This document shows, piece by piece, positions 49,545-62,459 of a stretch of DNA of 64,000 nucleotides. The notes below the pieces were generated by a model that saw nothing but the letters and a program-made list of their open reading frames with translations, did not search any database and was not told the origin of the DNA. A program made the position numbers and the translations under genes. Numbering within the stretch: the first letter of the stretch is position 1; each line of letters begins with the position of its first letter. This DNA is from Hedera helix (Eukaryota > Streptophyta > Magnoliopsida > Apiales > Araliaceae), in assembly GCA_947179155.2 (NCBI GenBank), contig OX359280.1, positions 36,854,055 to 36,918,054 on the forward strand, given 5' to 3'.

Positions 49545-49870
49545 TATGGCCGCCCGCGCAATGCGCGACGGCCTAATTTTTTTTCGGACTCAGGATTAAA
49601 ACGACGCCGTTTGGGGTGCGAATTCTGGTCGGCTGCGCCATGTGCGGAGGTCCCTGTTTTGGCGTTAAACGACGCCGTTCGGACAGTCGGCAGAAGATAG
49701 CCGCGCGCCATACGCGGCGGCCGGCACGCTGGAAATTACCAACGTGCCCCTGCCCTTTTCTTGAAATACCGAACGTGTCCCTTAGCTTACCAAATGACCG
49801 GCGTGCCGCTGAGCTTTCCAGGAAATGCCGGTTATGTCCTAACTTTGCGGAAATTACCAAAATGCCCTCA
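49545..49870 (+). repeat. GC-rich island with palindromes and ~31-bp tandem units
   Basis: Within the 3' LTR. AAACGACGCCGTT occurs twice (about 49598 and 49667), CGCGCAATGCGCG once (49554) and CCGCGCGCCATACGCGG once. From about 49731 five diverged units of roughly 31 bases follow the pattern AAATTACCAACGTGCCCCT. This contrasts sharply with the surrounding AT-rich LTR. Confidence 0.8.
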
Positions 49871-51714
49871 GAAAATGATTTTTAATGAAATAAATGTTTA
49901 AAAAATTGTTTAAAAATTATAAAAAATTATAGAAAAATACTAAAAATATAGAAATGATGTTTGGACATTAAATTTAAATTTTTTATAAAAATATTAAATA
50001 TTGGGGATTAATATTTAAATATTTTAAATATTAATCTAATGAGTTTAAAGGTTAGAAAATGAATAAATGAAAATTTTGGACAACCGAATATGCTAAAATT
50101 TATCCAATAGGTCGGGTTGTCCGTAGTAAATGTATTTGATACTAAGTTAAATTAATAATTTAAGAAACGAGTTTAATGTAATTAATCATATCTATTATAT
50201 AAAACAGAGCGGATCACATCTAATGGTCTCAAATTAATAAAGGCTTCAACAAAGAACGGCTGTGATTGGATGCTTTCAAAATTTGTTTGGCTGCTTTCAA
50301 AATTTGAACTTAATAACCAGAGCTCAAACATATTCTCTCTTTCCCACTTATCCGTTCCATTCCATTTCTACCGTCTGCCTTCATCTTCTCTCTCCTACTT
50401 GCCCTAGACAGATTCTCACCCTTTCTCTATCCTCTCTCAATATTCAAAAAGAAGCTGAAGACCTCTTGCCTGTCTCTCGGGTTTGAAGAATAATCAAGCT
50501 CCAGTGGAATTGAGTTTTGGATATAACCCTCTCTAAATGCCTATTACTTGTTTGATTTAATTCCTCTTAGAGCTGTTTAGTATAAAAAAGAATTAGCTGG
50601 AGTATCTGCTGCATCACTTTTGTGGAGTTGCAGCAAGCAAATAGTATGTTCTCTTTCTACAAAATTGCCTTTTCATTTTGTGCTTTTGAGATGTTTTCTT
50701 GTTGTCTATTGTTTGTTTTTATTGTCGTCTTCTATTGAAACTAATAGTTTTGAGTTAGAAATCGTACATCATAATATACATTTGTGTGTAATCTTGATAT
50801 GGTCTGTAAAGGTTCAATTGTGTGTACATATACTGATTTGGGAATAGGCATTGTCCCATTTGCTTTTATTGTATCTGTAAAATTGATTATTTATTGTTTA
50901 GGTTGTAGTAAAATAATTAGAAAACTAATATGAAAAATAAATGAAAATTAAGAAGATATCACCAATATAAATTGAAGCATGTTTATCTATTTTATTGGTG
51001 TATGGGTAGGTAAATGCTTTTGATACCACTGTTTAGGTTGATATTAAGTATGAATTCGTAGATATATAATAATGTGTTTCTTTGACTTCTGATAAGTCAA
51101 TGTTGTACTTCTCTTTTGTTCAGCAGCTTTGATAATTTTTGTTGTATATCACAGCTGAAGCTCTATTTGATTATTTAGTGGTTAAGCATTCTAAGGGAGA
51201 TACCTGATTGTCAAAGAAATGGGTGTTGTCTTACCCTTACTGATCATTGAAAAACATTTATTGAAAATCAATATAAAGTGTATGAAGACTGCATATTTTG
51301 TTGGTGTTCACAAACAGTTAGAACCTTAAGACCATCTTAATAATTTAATAAGAACAATAAATTTGGCGTGTTTGGATATGTTCCTTTGGTTGTTTCTGTG
51401 CATATGATCAAGTGTAGAAGCTTCATGTGGCACTTCTGTTGATTATTAGTTTCTCTTTGACATGACTCCATAAATTCTTTATAGGTTGATTCCAGTAGTA
51501 TACCAAAGAGATGGTCAATAGCTCTTCTGAAATAACTTATGACTTTATGAGAAAATGGTACGGGTGACCTATAGCCCACTGTGGGTACAGGTGAAAACAG
51601 GGTGTTTAAGCTGCTGGTGTTTCTTTATCTTAAATGATGAAGTTCTAATTCAAGGAAAATGAAGAAGAGAAAATAAAATGGGTATAATAAAGGCAAGAGG
51701 TTCCAAAATCTTAC

Positions 51715-51841
51715 ACTTTCAAAGTCAACATCTTCTGCAAGCTGCCTTCCTTTACTGTGAACACCAAAAATTTGCACACGTTGTTTCGCATCAGGTAGTC
51801 CAAGGTATAAACGACGATCAATATGTCCAGTTTTCTCTTTT
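51715..51841 (-). pseudogene. Captured exon of an FTSH12-like AAA protease gene
   Basis: A 127-bp exon with GTGCAG acceptor and GTAAG donor, reading GHIDRRLYLGLPDAKQRVQI followed by FGVHSKGRQLAEDVDF. This is the region after Walker B in the AAA domain of plant FTSH proteins, closest to the plastid FTSH12 type. No neighbouring exon was seen, so it is a stray piece carried in the Helitron. Confidence 0.7.
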
Positions 51842-52320
51842 CTGCACATGGAATTTATGGGGAATCAAAAGTTAAAAACTCCTTTTTCTCAAGTTACCCA
51901 ATTGAAGTAAATGTAGAGTAGGTAATCAATTTGAGTATCTTATTAGACTCTAACTTAACAATATATATAAATAAACATTCTTAAGCTCTAAAACTTCTAT
52001 TGCAGAGGTTGTTCTCTTTATCTATTGAGACTGAGAACTCTAAAACTTCTATTGTAGAGGTAAACTGTCTTCATTTTTTATAATGTATAGGGCAGTTTTG
52101 TTATAATGTATAGGAAAGCAAAAAAGTTTATGGTTAACAGTTAACACGCTTCTTTCTACTGTAAAGTTTATGCACAGAAATTACAATGTACATTTGTCAT
52201 TTACTTTACTTTTGGTTGCTAATTGTTTTCTTGTTGTGAGATTTTTATTATTTAGCATTTCTAAGCTGTGTCTGTCAAGAAATTTCATGTCATTCCATGC
52301 TCAGATCATTGTTTCTTCAG

Positions 52321-52816
52321 GTATACCAGCGCAGTTATGATATATGCATGCAACTTTACGACAAAGAGGTTCTGACCGGTAGTTCATATCTCCACATATA
52401 TGGGTATAATTGTTGATTGTCTTCAAGTTTTATTATGCACTTTAATTTCATGATTTTTTAAAGCTTGTGGACATTTAGCTGTGATTTTTTTTTACCCTTT
52501 TGATATATACGGTTGTCCTTGTGTAATTGGATCACATTCTCATTTGTGCGTGCCTTTTGTGATGTCCATACAGGGTACAGACTACTGACCTTAATGCTCA
52601 ACAGCTTGCAATAGTTGTAGTAAGCTATTTTCAATTTTCCCTCCTGTATCTATCAATTTAAAACCTCTGAGACAATATTGCAATCTACAAAGGAACCCAG
52701 AGGTTTGCTATCAGCATATTGTAGAATGTTGCCTTGAAAGGAAGTAATATTCATTCATATTCTGTTGTTTGTTTGCAGGTGAAGGAGTTAAAATAATATG
52801 TTGCTCTTAAAAAGCA
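52321..52816 (+). pseudogene. Unrecognised captured exon-like blocks
   Basis: Three blocks with splice signals: 52321-52378 (YQRSYDICMQLYDKEVL), 52574-52619 (TTDLNAQQLAIVV) and 52779-52816 (VKELK, stop, YVALKK). They look like consecutive exons of one gene with one nonsense change. I do not recognise the parent. Confidence 0.4.
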
Positions 52817-53671
52817 GTAAGTCATATTACAGTTACCATTCTGCAACTATCTTATTTCAATGTTCAAAAAATATTAAACCCTTCACCTGTATTATAACTA
52901 TATGCTGATAGTTACAATATTATAACTATATTTATATATACAGTTATATATTTATCAACTATTTTTTAATCCCTTCACCTATATTTTGTTGAAAAATAGT
53001 ACCAAAAAAAGTTTTGGAAATGGAGTGGAGTGTATACCTTCTCTTCAACTTATATATTTTTGAAATGCTAAACATGCTCATTCATGTTGGTTTAAACAAA
53101 ATATTTTGTTATGTGTTGTATGTGTTTATAATATGATCTTAGTCGAATATTTTTAAACAACTCTTTTTGAAATAAAGTAGTGGAACCCTGTCCAAGATTG
53201 GTGTCGATCGCAATTATAGAATGGAAGTTAAAAATAACCAAAATTGCTTCAAAAATAATACATTCTGTACAAAATTCTGCATAATTTTGTTATGAGCAGC
53301 CTTTTTCCTCACTTTTGTAAAATAAATAAATAATTATAGATTTATATTATTAAAACTCACTTTATATATCATTTTCTTTGAATAATTGATCAGTAATTAC
53401 ATATGTTTTTGATATTCCTTTTAAGACCATAACATCACTAACAAAGAGGAACTCTAAAACTAAGATAGAACGCAAATGATGAAAGTTAAAATATAAATAT
53501 TATTTTCCTTTTTTAAGAACATATTATATCATAGATATGGAAATGCAAAAGTATAGAAGGTTTTTCTCGAGGAGGGTCAAGAGTGCTTCACCTTTAAAGG
53601 GTTTAAAATTGACTCTATAGGCAAAAGAAAAAGTTGCGACTGGTAATGCCCAGCATTGATCTCATACGAAA

Positions 53672-54010
53672 GCAAAGAATATACATGCACAGAGATATCA
53701 AGGTGCTTCTGATTTTCTATCTTTCATATATATGTTTCTTTCTATGATGCATATGCTTTATTCAGGGGGCAAATATTCTTGTTGATAATAAGGGGGCAAA
53801 TAGTATGAACATGTTTGTTATAGTTTCTTTTCATTTTATATTTTTTTACAAGATATTTTCCTTAGTTTCATGTGCAATATCATTTGCTGTTGAAATTTCA
53901 ACATGACCATGGTTTATATCTTACTACAGGATACAATGACAGGTGCCAAATCAATGAAGGTTACTCCATATTGGATGGCTCCTGAAGTTATTCTCCAAAC
54001 TGGGCATAGC
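53672..54010 (+). pseudogene. Captured exons of an ANP/NPK1-type MAPKKK
   Basis: Three exon pieces. The first ends at 53702 with HRDIK. The second starts at 53766 and reads GANILVDNKG. The third, 53930-54010, reads GAKSMKVTPYWMAPEVILQT. These are the catalytic-loop, DFG-side and activation-segment exons of plant ANP-type MAP kinase kinase kinases. The frame is disturbed upstream, the exon with DFG is missing, and Gly before TPYW is Val, so this is a dead fragment inside the Helitron. Confidence 0.75.
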
Positions 54011-55499
54011 TTGTTAGTATTTTACTATTTTATACAACTCAATTCTTGTAGCTGACTAATTATAGTTTCTTTCCTAATGTGATACTTGCACATATATTGT
54101 TAGAACCTTTTTCTTGGGTCATGCTTTGATTAAAGTAAAAAGAGAAAACATTCTTAACTCTTTTTTAAGCCCATAATTCAGTGTAACAAAAACAGAAACA
54201 AACATTGTACCAAAGTCACAAGGTGCGACATGGCTTTAAGTATTGTCTGTTGAGATACTTATTTCCATTTTATGTTTTATACTATGTATAAGCAACTATG
54301 GGTGCCCTCTAGGATAATCGAATTGTCCACGCAGATCCTCGCAATCCTTCCCAAATGAAAAAACCAAGACTAAAGTTCAATGGTTAAGATACTTATTTCC
54401 ACTTTATGTTTTATATTAGTTACACCGTGCCTTCAGGCACGGGTTATCCCTAGTTAATTAATAATTAACCTGGTACCCTAAAATAAATTATCATGTAGGG
54501 TTAATTACATTAAAGATGATATTAATTTATTAAATTAATATCATGAGAGGATAAATAATTATTATTTGATTATTTTATGATCATAGGTTGACCGAGAGAG
54601 GGTTTTGAGCTATCAATTAAGTAATTGAACGTCCAGGAAAGTTCTTCAGTCCTTAAATATTATATATTGACTGTTATAATATGATAATACATGTTCAAAT
54701 GCATATAAATTATGTGTTATGTGATCTGTGGATAATATGACAATTATGTATACTTTGTGCAATGATGTGAGATATATTGCTATAGTAGAAGCACATCACA
54801 TGATGTATGACACACATCAAGCATGTTAAGGTATGTGCTACGTGACGCATAAACTGTTGAACTTGCAGAGCCGTTGTGCTCATTACTTGCTTAAAATAAA
54901 CTTTTGCAGGTAAAGAAATAAATTTCAAGAATATCATATTATATTAGAGACGAATCACCCTATAAGGTTGTGGATATAATTGTTATAATTTCAGTTGTAT
55001 AACTCAATGTGGGTAAATTGCAAAGTTTACATTGATGTTTTGTATGTACGTATATGTTGGATCCAGATAGGACGAATAAAGTTAAATTATGAACGGTGAT
55101 TGTTCAAGATGATTATTATGATAGAGATTATTATATATTTAATTAAAGATTATGAATCAAGGAATAATTGTACGAATGTGAATCATATTAAATTTTGAAT
55201 ATTGAGCTTTATGATACTGGTAATAGAAAGAAAAAGTGAAGGTTGCGATCCAAGGACTAGGTTCGAGACGATAAGTTAAATTTTGAATATACAACTATTT
55301 TAATATAATGGTTGAGAAAAGAGAAAATTTTATACCGAAACTTTGGTAATTGATGACTACAATGTAAATGAATGAATTAATTAAGGTGATTAAAGATTTA
55401 TTAACGGACCGAAATTTGGACGTTATGAAGATAATGTATAATAAATACAAGATTTAAGGGAATAAAGTTGGTCGAATTTCGGGGTCGTTACAGATAATA

Positions 55500-55790
55500 T
55501 ACAACTACACTGAAATATTATTAACCATTTAATAATATTTTAATCATTTATTAATATTATTAGTCATTTATTAATATTTTAATCTCTTATTAATATTATT
55601 AACCATTTAATAATATTTTAATCACTTATTAATATTATTAACCATTTAATAATATTTTAATCATTTAATAATGTCATTAATTATTTAATAATATTTTCAT
55701 CATATACTAATGTTATTACTCATTTAATAACCTTTTAATCTTATACTAATATTATTCATCATTTAATAATATTTTAATATTTTTCAAACA
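55500..55790. repeat. Degenerate AT-rich tandem array
   Basis: Repeated AACCATTTAATAATATTTTA followed by ATCATTTATTAATATTATT, spacing about 40 bases, roughly seven copies. Confidence 0.7.
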
Positions 55791-58576
55791 TTACTAATAG
55801 TTAACTTTTTAATTGTGTTAACTTTAGTCTTTATTTTATACATTTAGATACCATTAAATCACTAATAAATTATATATATATAGGTTTAGTATTCAAACAT
55901 TCATTTTACATGTATTTCAACTTAAATTTTTACTAAAAACTAGACCCGGACCGACCTGACCCGACCCGACCTGGACAACTAAAACATGTATCTGGCAGAA
56001 TGTTTGACCGCTGCGGCTGTGGTTTCCACCGCTGCGTTGTGGTACAAAATTTCTGAAACCCTAACTTGAGGACTGTCCGACCCTCCTTTACTAAAACTGT
56101 TATAACTTCTTCATTTCAAAATATTTTAGAGTAATTCTTGAGTACATTCTCATCAGAATTTCTCCCTCTACAACTTCTCTTTATATCACAAATCCAAATT
56201 CCAAACGGATCTAAGCTTAAAATCACTCACAATTACAGAATATAAATTAGTTTCATAAATCCTTGGTTCGATTGGTTCAAACGTGATGCTACAAGCATTA
56301 GTTGCTAGACCATCACATTTTATGACTCTACATACATTATATACATATCATACATCATTTATAACCTTTCTAGTTCAACATTTAACAACATAAATAACAA
56401 GATCTAGGTTAAGAAAACTTTTCAATCTTTAAAATAAAATCTTCTTCTTGATAATGGTTGGATCTCTTCTTTGATCTTCTTGATCTACCCGAACATAGCT
56501 ATCCTCCTTAATGACGTAACCTTCATTTTACAAATATACACTAACACTTTGAAGAACATGGATGAACTCTCAACTGTGCTCTCCTTTCTCACTAGAAGTC
56601 TCTCTCTACAATACTTAGAGAACTAACAAATGAATCAACAACTTATACAAGTCCTTGCTCCTCCTTATTTATAGAAGTCTAGGACCCTCCCAATTAAGCT
56701 CTTAATCAACCAACACTAGTCAATTAGTGGTCCTAAATATGCTTACTATTGCATGGAATGACAACTTGGAATGACTAAAGTGAATGACTTCCATCAAGGT
56801 TGCTTGTAAGCAACTTTTGGAGTGAAAAATAAGCAATATGAAGCAACACTCAACATTTTCATGTGGGGCCCTCTCAAAATTTGGGAATAGCAATAATTAT
56901 TACCAACTTGGCTTTGTTTTTATGTCTTATATCATTATATAACCATCCATTTATATATACACCAATATATGTATACATATTCACCTATACATGCACATTA
57001 GGCTCCACTTTGGACATTGAAATTAAATTTTAATTGGACTTTGAATTATCATTGTTTGGACTCAACAATTTAATTCATTTGGGCTACTATATTAATTCAT
57101 TTAAGTCATCACACTTGGGCTCCCAACAATTAAATCAATTGACTAACTATGACACTTGAAATAAAACAAGTATTGACTAGTTTAACTTAATTTGAACTCA
57201 CCATATATTTTATATATGGTTCACTAATTAAATCATATAAGGCTACTACATTGGGTTTATTAAATAAACACATTAGTTTAATTACATAATCAAATTAGAC
57301 TTGCTATTTATAAGTCCATTGGACTACTTAATTGAGTTAGTCTATTAAATCACTAACACTTAATGTATCTTGAGTTTATTTTATTAAAACCCTAATGCTT
57401 ATACATACTAGTATTTCAATTTGATTCAATAAACTATTATTTTTCAAACAGTCTGTATCACCGCTGCGGCAGTAGTTCTAACTTTCACATTCTAGGGAGT
57501 TTCACCACTGCGGCGGTGAAACCTACCGCTACAGCGGTAGTGCTGATTTTCATACATATGAATACAAGTATTTCAACTTGATTAAATTTAATTCATTAAC
57601 TACCTTTTATCATTAACTTAGGTTTATAATATAATTACCCATACCTATACAGTTATTCTTACATTGGGTTACTCAATTAACTCATCTATGGTTAATTCTC
57701 ATCATTACATTCATTCACCTATCAATTAACTAATATTTGGTTAATGCCCTTTATTGCCTACCAACTAGGGTTATTCAATTAACCCTACATTAGTTAATTC
57801 TCCAACTCATCAATCCTTGAAATTTTTCAACACATTGACCATCATTTGACTTTTAAATGTTTGGGCTTTATAGTTTACTTTTCACTAGGCTCTCTTATTT
57901 AATTACCCACCTTCATGCAAGTATTCCCATATTGGGCTAACACATATAATTCTTTTTGGGCTAGTCCACTAGTAGTAATTAAATTACTTGGACTCTTCAT
58001 GAGGCTTTATCCTTAAATTTATTTTGACCTCTTTATAATTATCAACAAGTTTTACAATAATTAAAATATTGGGCTTGTTTTAAATTCACTTTTGAATTCT
58101 ATACATCAATTTAATAGTTAAGTTAATTACTTAATTAATTACTTTTTATTATTGTCATCCTAGGCAATCCTTCTAGCTTTTTTATAACTTTAACTCATAG
58201 CTAATATAATTAACCTAATTAATTATATTTCATGACTTTTCTTCTTACTTCATATTTAAACTAGTTAATTTATTAGTTTAATTAAGTATTAACTTACTCA
58301 TCCTCTTACTTGGCTAACACGCACGCTTTAGGTATATATGAATCAATATAACCACTTTCACTTCTTAGTTGAATTTATTTCCTTAATAAATTCTCTATAT
58401 GCATCATTAAAATATTTTCACAGTTAATATCTAACAAATAAATTATGTTAAAAAAAATATTCACCCATTTTCTACACATCTCACTTCTCTAACTTTAGGT
58501 TTTAAACCATAACCTTTAATTAATATTTAAAAATCTTATCTACAATTCTTTTAAATATCTGGGATATTCCAGTCAT

Positions 58577-60366
58577 AACTGCACTGATGGGTACCATAGA
58601 TCTTTAGCAAATGTTCATTGATAATGAAAATTTAGTCGATGTACTCTACGGGTATGCGTAAAATCAACTAGACTTGGGTGGCAGGAAGTTGGAGTTCTGT
58701 GAATAGTCACCTCTCAACGACATCAAGTTGTCAGTTGAAGAGGGATTAAAATAATCCAAAAAAAATATCAACTACACTTGACATGCAGTCTCCAAATAAT
58801 TTTAAAGAAGTACAAAGACTGAAAGAAAGACTAGCAACTCTTCGATGTTTCTTAACCAGATCAATTGAAAAGTGTTTTCCATTCTTCAATACTTTGAAAG
58901 GAGCCCAAAATTAAAAGACCTTTTAATGGATTGAAGAGTGTCAAGAAGCCTTCAAAGGAATAAAAAGATATATATCTTCTCTTTTCATATTGACTAAAGC
59001 TCTTCTCGAAGAGGATTTATATTTTTATCTGTCGAGAAGTTCCCTAGCCATCAGCGCAGCATTAGTTCGAGAATATTCTGAAGGAAAGAAGACAGTCTAT
59101 TATGTTAGTCATTCTCTTCGAGATGCCGATACTAATTATCTTAATCTTGAGAAGTTGACATAGTTATCTCTAGGAGAAAGTTTTGGCAATATTTTCAGGG
59201 GAAGACTATTATTATATTAAATGACTAGCCCCTTAGTCTGGTTCTCTATTGGCCTGATCTCTTCAGAAAATTAACATCATGAGTAATCGAGCTCAGTCAA
59301 TTTAATTTAGAGTTTCTCCCTCAAACAACTATTAAGGTCTTACTCTTCCCCACTTCTTCTCTGTGTGGGTCCGAGAGATGCTGATTATGCCCTTTAAAAA
59401 GTATATAAAGGATATATAAAAATCACATTAGGGAGAGGACATTAGCTTATAAGATTCCGTGATAGAGGTATTACCGGTCAATAATGATATAAGGCACCAA
59501 GGACTTTGTTAGAAAATATCATAAATGTCAACTCTTCACCTCAGTGCCTCATCAACTTCCCAAAAAGTTTACTCCATTTTTATTCTCGATCCCTTTTACC
59601 ATTTGGGGAATCAACTTATTGGGACCACTCCCACAAGGAAAAAGACTATTAAAATTTGTAATTGTGGCTGTCGATTACCTAACTAAATGGGTAGAAGTCA
59701 AACCCAAAGCTCGCATTACCAAAGAGACTCATCTTCAATTTTTTAAAGAACATGTGGTTTACTGCTTCGGCATCCCCATGACCCTTGTTTTTTATAACGG
59801 ATTATAGTTTGTGGGACAAAAATTTGAAAGATTCCTATAATAATTAAATATTCAACATCGACGAACCTCTGTTAACCATCCGCAAGCCAATGGCCAAGTT
59901 GAAGTTACTAACACGACTCTCTTCAATGAAATTAAACGAAGGTCGAAGGATGCTAAAGGTAGGTGATCCGAAGAGCTCTTATACATTTTATGGGCCTATT
60001 GAACCACTCCTCAAACTACTATAAGAGCAACTCCTTTCAAGCTATCTTACGAAATCAAAGCCCTAATCCTAGTTGAAATTGAGATTCCTTCACCTAGAGT
60101 TCAAAATTTTGATGAATTTCTCAACAATGAAGGTTTTCGACTAAACCTTGATCTGTTAGAAGAAAGTTGTGATGTTATAGTCCTTAGACTTACAATGTAT
60201 CAGCAACACACAACAGAATACTTCAATAAAAAGGTTTATAACATAACCTTTAAAGTATGAGATTTAATCCTTCAACAAACTGAAGCATCTACACCTTGGG
60301 GCACAGGAAACTAATGCCTACAATGGAAAATCCTTATATATTATTAAAGTACAGAAGCATGGATGG
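58577..60366 (+). pseudogene. Pol remnant of the Tat element (protease, RNase H, integrase)
   Basis: After the TSD the protease frame resumes, then jumps to the connection/RNase H region (FKEVQRLKERLATLRCFLTR, then LSRSSLAISAALVREYSEGK and VYYVSHSLRDADTNY). The reverse transcriptase core with its YxDD box is missing, so there is an internal deletion. From about 59490 the integrase follows (KKFTPFLFSIPFTIWGINLL, VIVAVDYLTKWVEVKPKARI, HPQANGQVEVTNTTL). Both catalytic Asp positions are changed (to Asn in WGINLLG and to Tyr before NGL). Many in-frame stops. Non-functional. Confidence 0.8.
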
Positions 60367-62045
60367 TGTGATGTCGCAAGTACCCAAAAATAAAATCTTA
60401 CATTTGAAAAATATTAATGTAGTAGTGTAAGCAAAAGTCGATCCCACAGAGAATAATTAATTTAATTTTATATTTTTGCAAACAAAAGTTGGGGAGTTTT
60501 TAATTAAAGAAACAATTTAAATAAAATTAACTAAAATAATTATGCAAATAATTTAATTAAATAAATGAGAAGAAAAAACATTGGTTTAAGTCAATATCCA
60601 CCATCAAGAATTTACAACTGATCACTGATGCAAAAATAAATCAATTAATATTTTGAAGATTCACCGTAGAAAGAACTACTCGCAGGTGGAATAATTTTTC
60701 TCCTCTCTCTTTAATTTTAAATAAGTAGAACCATGTGGTCTAAATACCCTTACTACTAAACAACCTCCGACACGTGCTAAAGATTTAATTTAATAGCAGC
60801 ATAAATAATTATAGAGATCGTTGAACTAAACAACACAAGCCACGTGTTTGCATTTAATTTAGATTAATATTCTTCCTAAGATAAAATAATCTTTTGATCT
60901 GCAAAATAATTATTAAACTTAGTTGCTTCACAAATAGCAGTAGATTAATATGAATAATAAACTAGTAGTACTCCTAGCAATTAAACAAATCAATCATAAA
61001 ATTAAGCATAGAAGAATATTCAATAATCAAAATATAAATTGAACAATTAAAATAAATTAGATCTCACAGTGTATAAATCTTGATGGTTTCAATCACTTAA
61101 ACCAAGAAAAATAATTTAACTACTCATAATAATAGAAAACACTAAAGAATAGAAGAGAGAATTTTTATTCTAATGAGAGTTGTCTTTTACATTGTGTATC
61201 AAGCTCTCACTTTATAGGCTCAAATATTCTACTAACCCTAGTAGGAAGTGTACTTTCCAAACCCTAATAGGATTGAAAATACAAATAAAAATAAAAGAAA
61301 AAGAAAAATAATTATTATCCTAACCCTAGTTGGAATTAAAATCCAATTTGGAATCAAATTAATGCTAAAATCGCGAAATAATTCTGTTCTACAGCAATTC
61401 TGCGCTGCCAAACAGGGCCTTGACCGGCAGTTGACCCGGTCAACACGCTTACCGCGTGTAGTGACGTCAGCGTTCATCCGCGCATTGTGCGGTTTCCTAT
61501 TGCTGCTTCAAACGACGTCGTTTCAGGCGGCCCTGCCTCAACCGTTTTCGCGCACTCCGCGCATTGCGTGGTCTTTTCACCAAACGACGTCGTTTCTTGT
61601 TCTACTGACACAACCTCTTGCGCGCATTGCGCGGATGACCGTATCCGAAATTTATGATCATGCCCCTGCGCGGCCAACTTCGACTTAATTACCATTTTGC
61701 CACTCAGCTTTGCTAAATTACATTTTTGCCATCCGGTTTTTACAAATTTTACAGATATACCCTCAAAACTTATTTTCCTTCAAAATAAAATAAATAAAAA
61801 TAATATAAAAATATTAAAAATCCCAAAAACACATAATAATAAATAAAACACCTAAAACACTAAAAATAAATAAAAACACATAAATAAAAAGAAATATAAA
61901 AATACTATAAAATTACCTAAATTAACTAAAATCCTATAAAACTTATTAAAACCAAAATGAGCTAAATAATTAAACATTTAAGCACACAATAAATATAAAA
62001 ACTAAGTATTAGGGAATAAAAATATCGTATAATTCAACTATATCA
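60367..62045. mobile_element. 1.68 kb LTR-like insertion in the 3' part of pol
   Basis: It starts TGTGATGTCGCAAG and ends CTATATCA, flanked by GATGG (60362-60366) and AATGG (62045-62049), a shared ATGG. Pol-like sequence stops at the left edge and continues at the right (YKLQTIDKKSIPNTWHAIRL), so something was inserted here. It has no coding region. A GC-rich island with AAACGACGTCGTTT and CGCGCATTGCGCGG lies at about 61395-61680. Confidence 0.65.
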
Positions 62046-62130
62046 ATGGAACATATAAGCTTCAGACCATAGACAAAAAAAGTATCCCTAATACATGGCA
62101 TGCTATTCGACTTCGACTAGTCTATTAGTA
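62046..62130 (+). pseudogene. C-terminal end of Tat pol
   Basis: The last pol stretch (YKLQTIDKKSIPNTWHAIRL), the usual C-terminal tail of Tat integrases. It is separated from the rest by the insertion at 60367-62045. Confidence 0.65.
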
Positions 62131-62459
62131 GTTTGCTCTACGATTAAGTTGCTTATTTTTAGTACTTTTAAACTTATTTCAACTGATATATGTTACTTCT
62201 TCAAATTAATAAAACAGTAATTATGTTTTAATGTTAATATTATTTACTTTCTGTTTTGATTTAATATATAACAGACCTTACTTTTCAGCCTTACCTTCAG
62301 TTTTATCAAATAAGACTAGAAGACAGGAAATCCTAAGTACTAACATTCTATCAAAGAATACAATAATTATATAACTCATTCATCAAAGAGTAAAATAGTA
62401 TTAAAATTTGTTGTTTTATAATAAAATGTTAATTTTTTATTTTTTTTGCAAAGTTAAGG

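Larger units (their letters stand above)
50191..54453 (+). mobile_element. 4.26 kb non-autonomous Helitron with captured gene fragments
   Basis: The 5' end TCTATTATATAAAACAGAGC and the 3' end (hairpin CGTGCC-TTCA-GGCACG, GGTTATCC, CTAG) match the short Helitron at 35330-35924; the 3' terminal ~29 bases are identical apart from the last. It sits between A (50190) and T (54454). No Rep/helicase is present. The inside carries a CT-rich gene-leader-like start (50300-50480), an FTSH12-like exon on the minus strand, three unrecognised exon-like blocks, and MAPKKK exons on the plus strand. Confidence 0.85.
47313..55492 (+). mobile_element. Second Ty3/gypsy element, internally deleted, nested in the solo LTR
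   Basis: GATAA at 47308-47312 and 55493-55497 is the target-site duplication. The left end TGTGACACCC and right end GGTCGTTACA are a TG...CA pair. Near 47820-47853 the sequence GAGGACGGAATCCTGTTAAG GGGGG resembles the typical 3' end of a chromovirus-type polyprotein plus polypurine tract, and the 3' LTR starts at 47854 (TGTGAGGATTCG). The 3' LTR runs to 55492 and is about 3.4 kb once the Helitron is excluded. Most of the 5' LTR and nearly all coding sequence are gone. The leader region near 49170-49260 is CT/CCA-rich. Confidence 0.75.
46185..58571 (-). mobile_element. Solo LTR inserted in the Tat element (itself interrupted)
   Basis: It starts TGTGACGACCTC and ends GATATTCCA, with GTCAT at 46180-46184 and 58572-58576 as target-site duplication. 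Taking it out with one GTCAT restores the reading frame of the host protease region, which confirms both ends. Without the nested gypsy element it is about 4.2 kb. A minus-strand TATA-like CTATAAATAA lies at about 56665-56674, so orientation is minus. The part at 55500-55790 is a degenerate array of TAATATTTTAATCATTTA-like units. GC-rich palindromic patches (ACCGCTGCGGC type) occur at about 56008-56045 and 57465-57545. Confidence 0.85.

Noticed and set aside
46190..55495. Reading 46185-55492 as one element, pairing TGTGACGACC with GGTCGTTACA
   Set aside because: The duplications pair differently: GTCAT joins 46185 with 58571 and GATAA joins 47313 with 55492.
59544..59807. 87-aa integrase-like open frame as a functional gene
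   Set aside because: It is a piece of the decayed Tat pol, with catalytic residues lost and stops on both sides.
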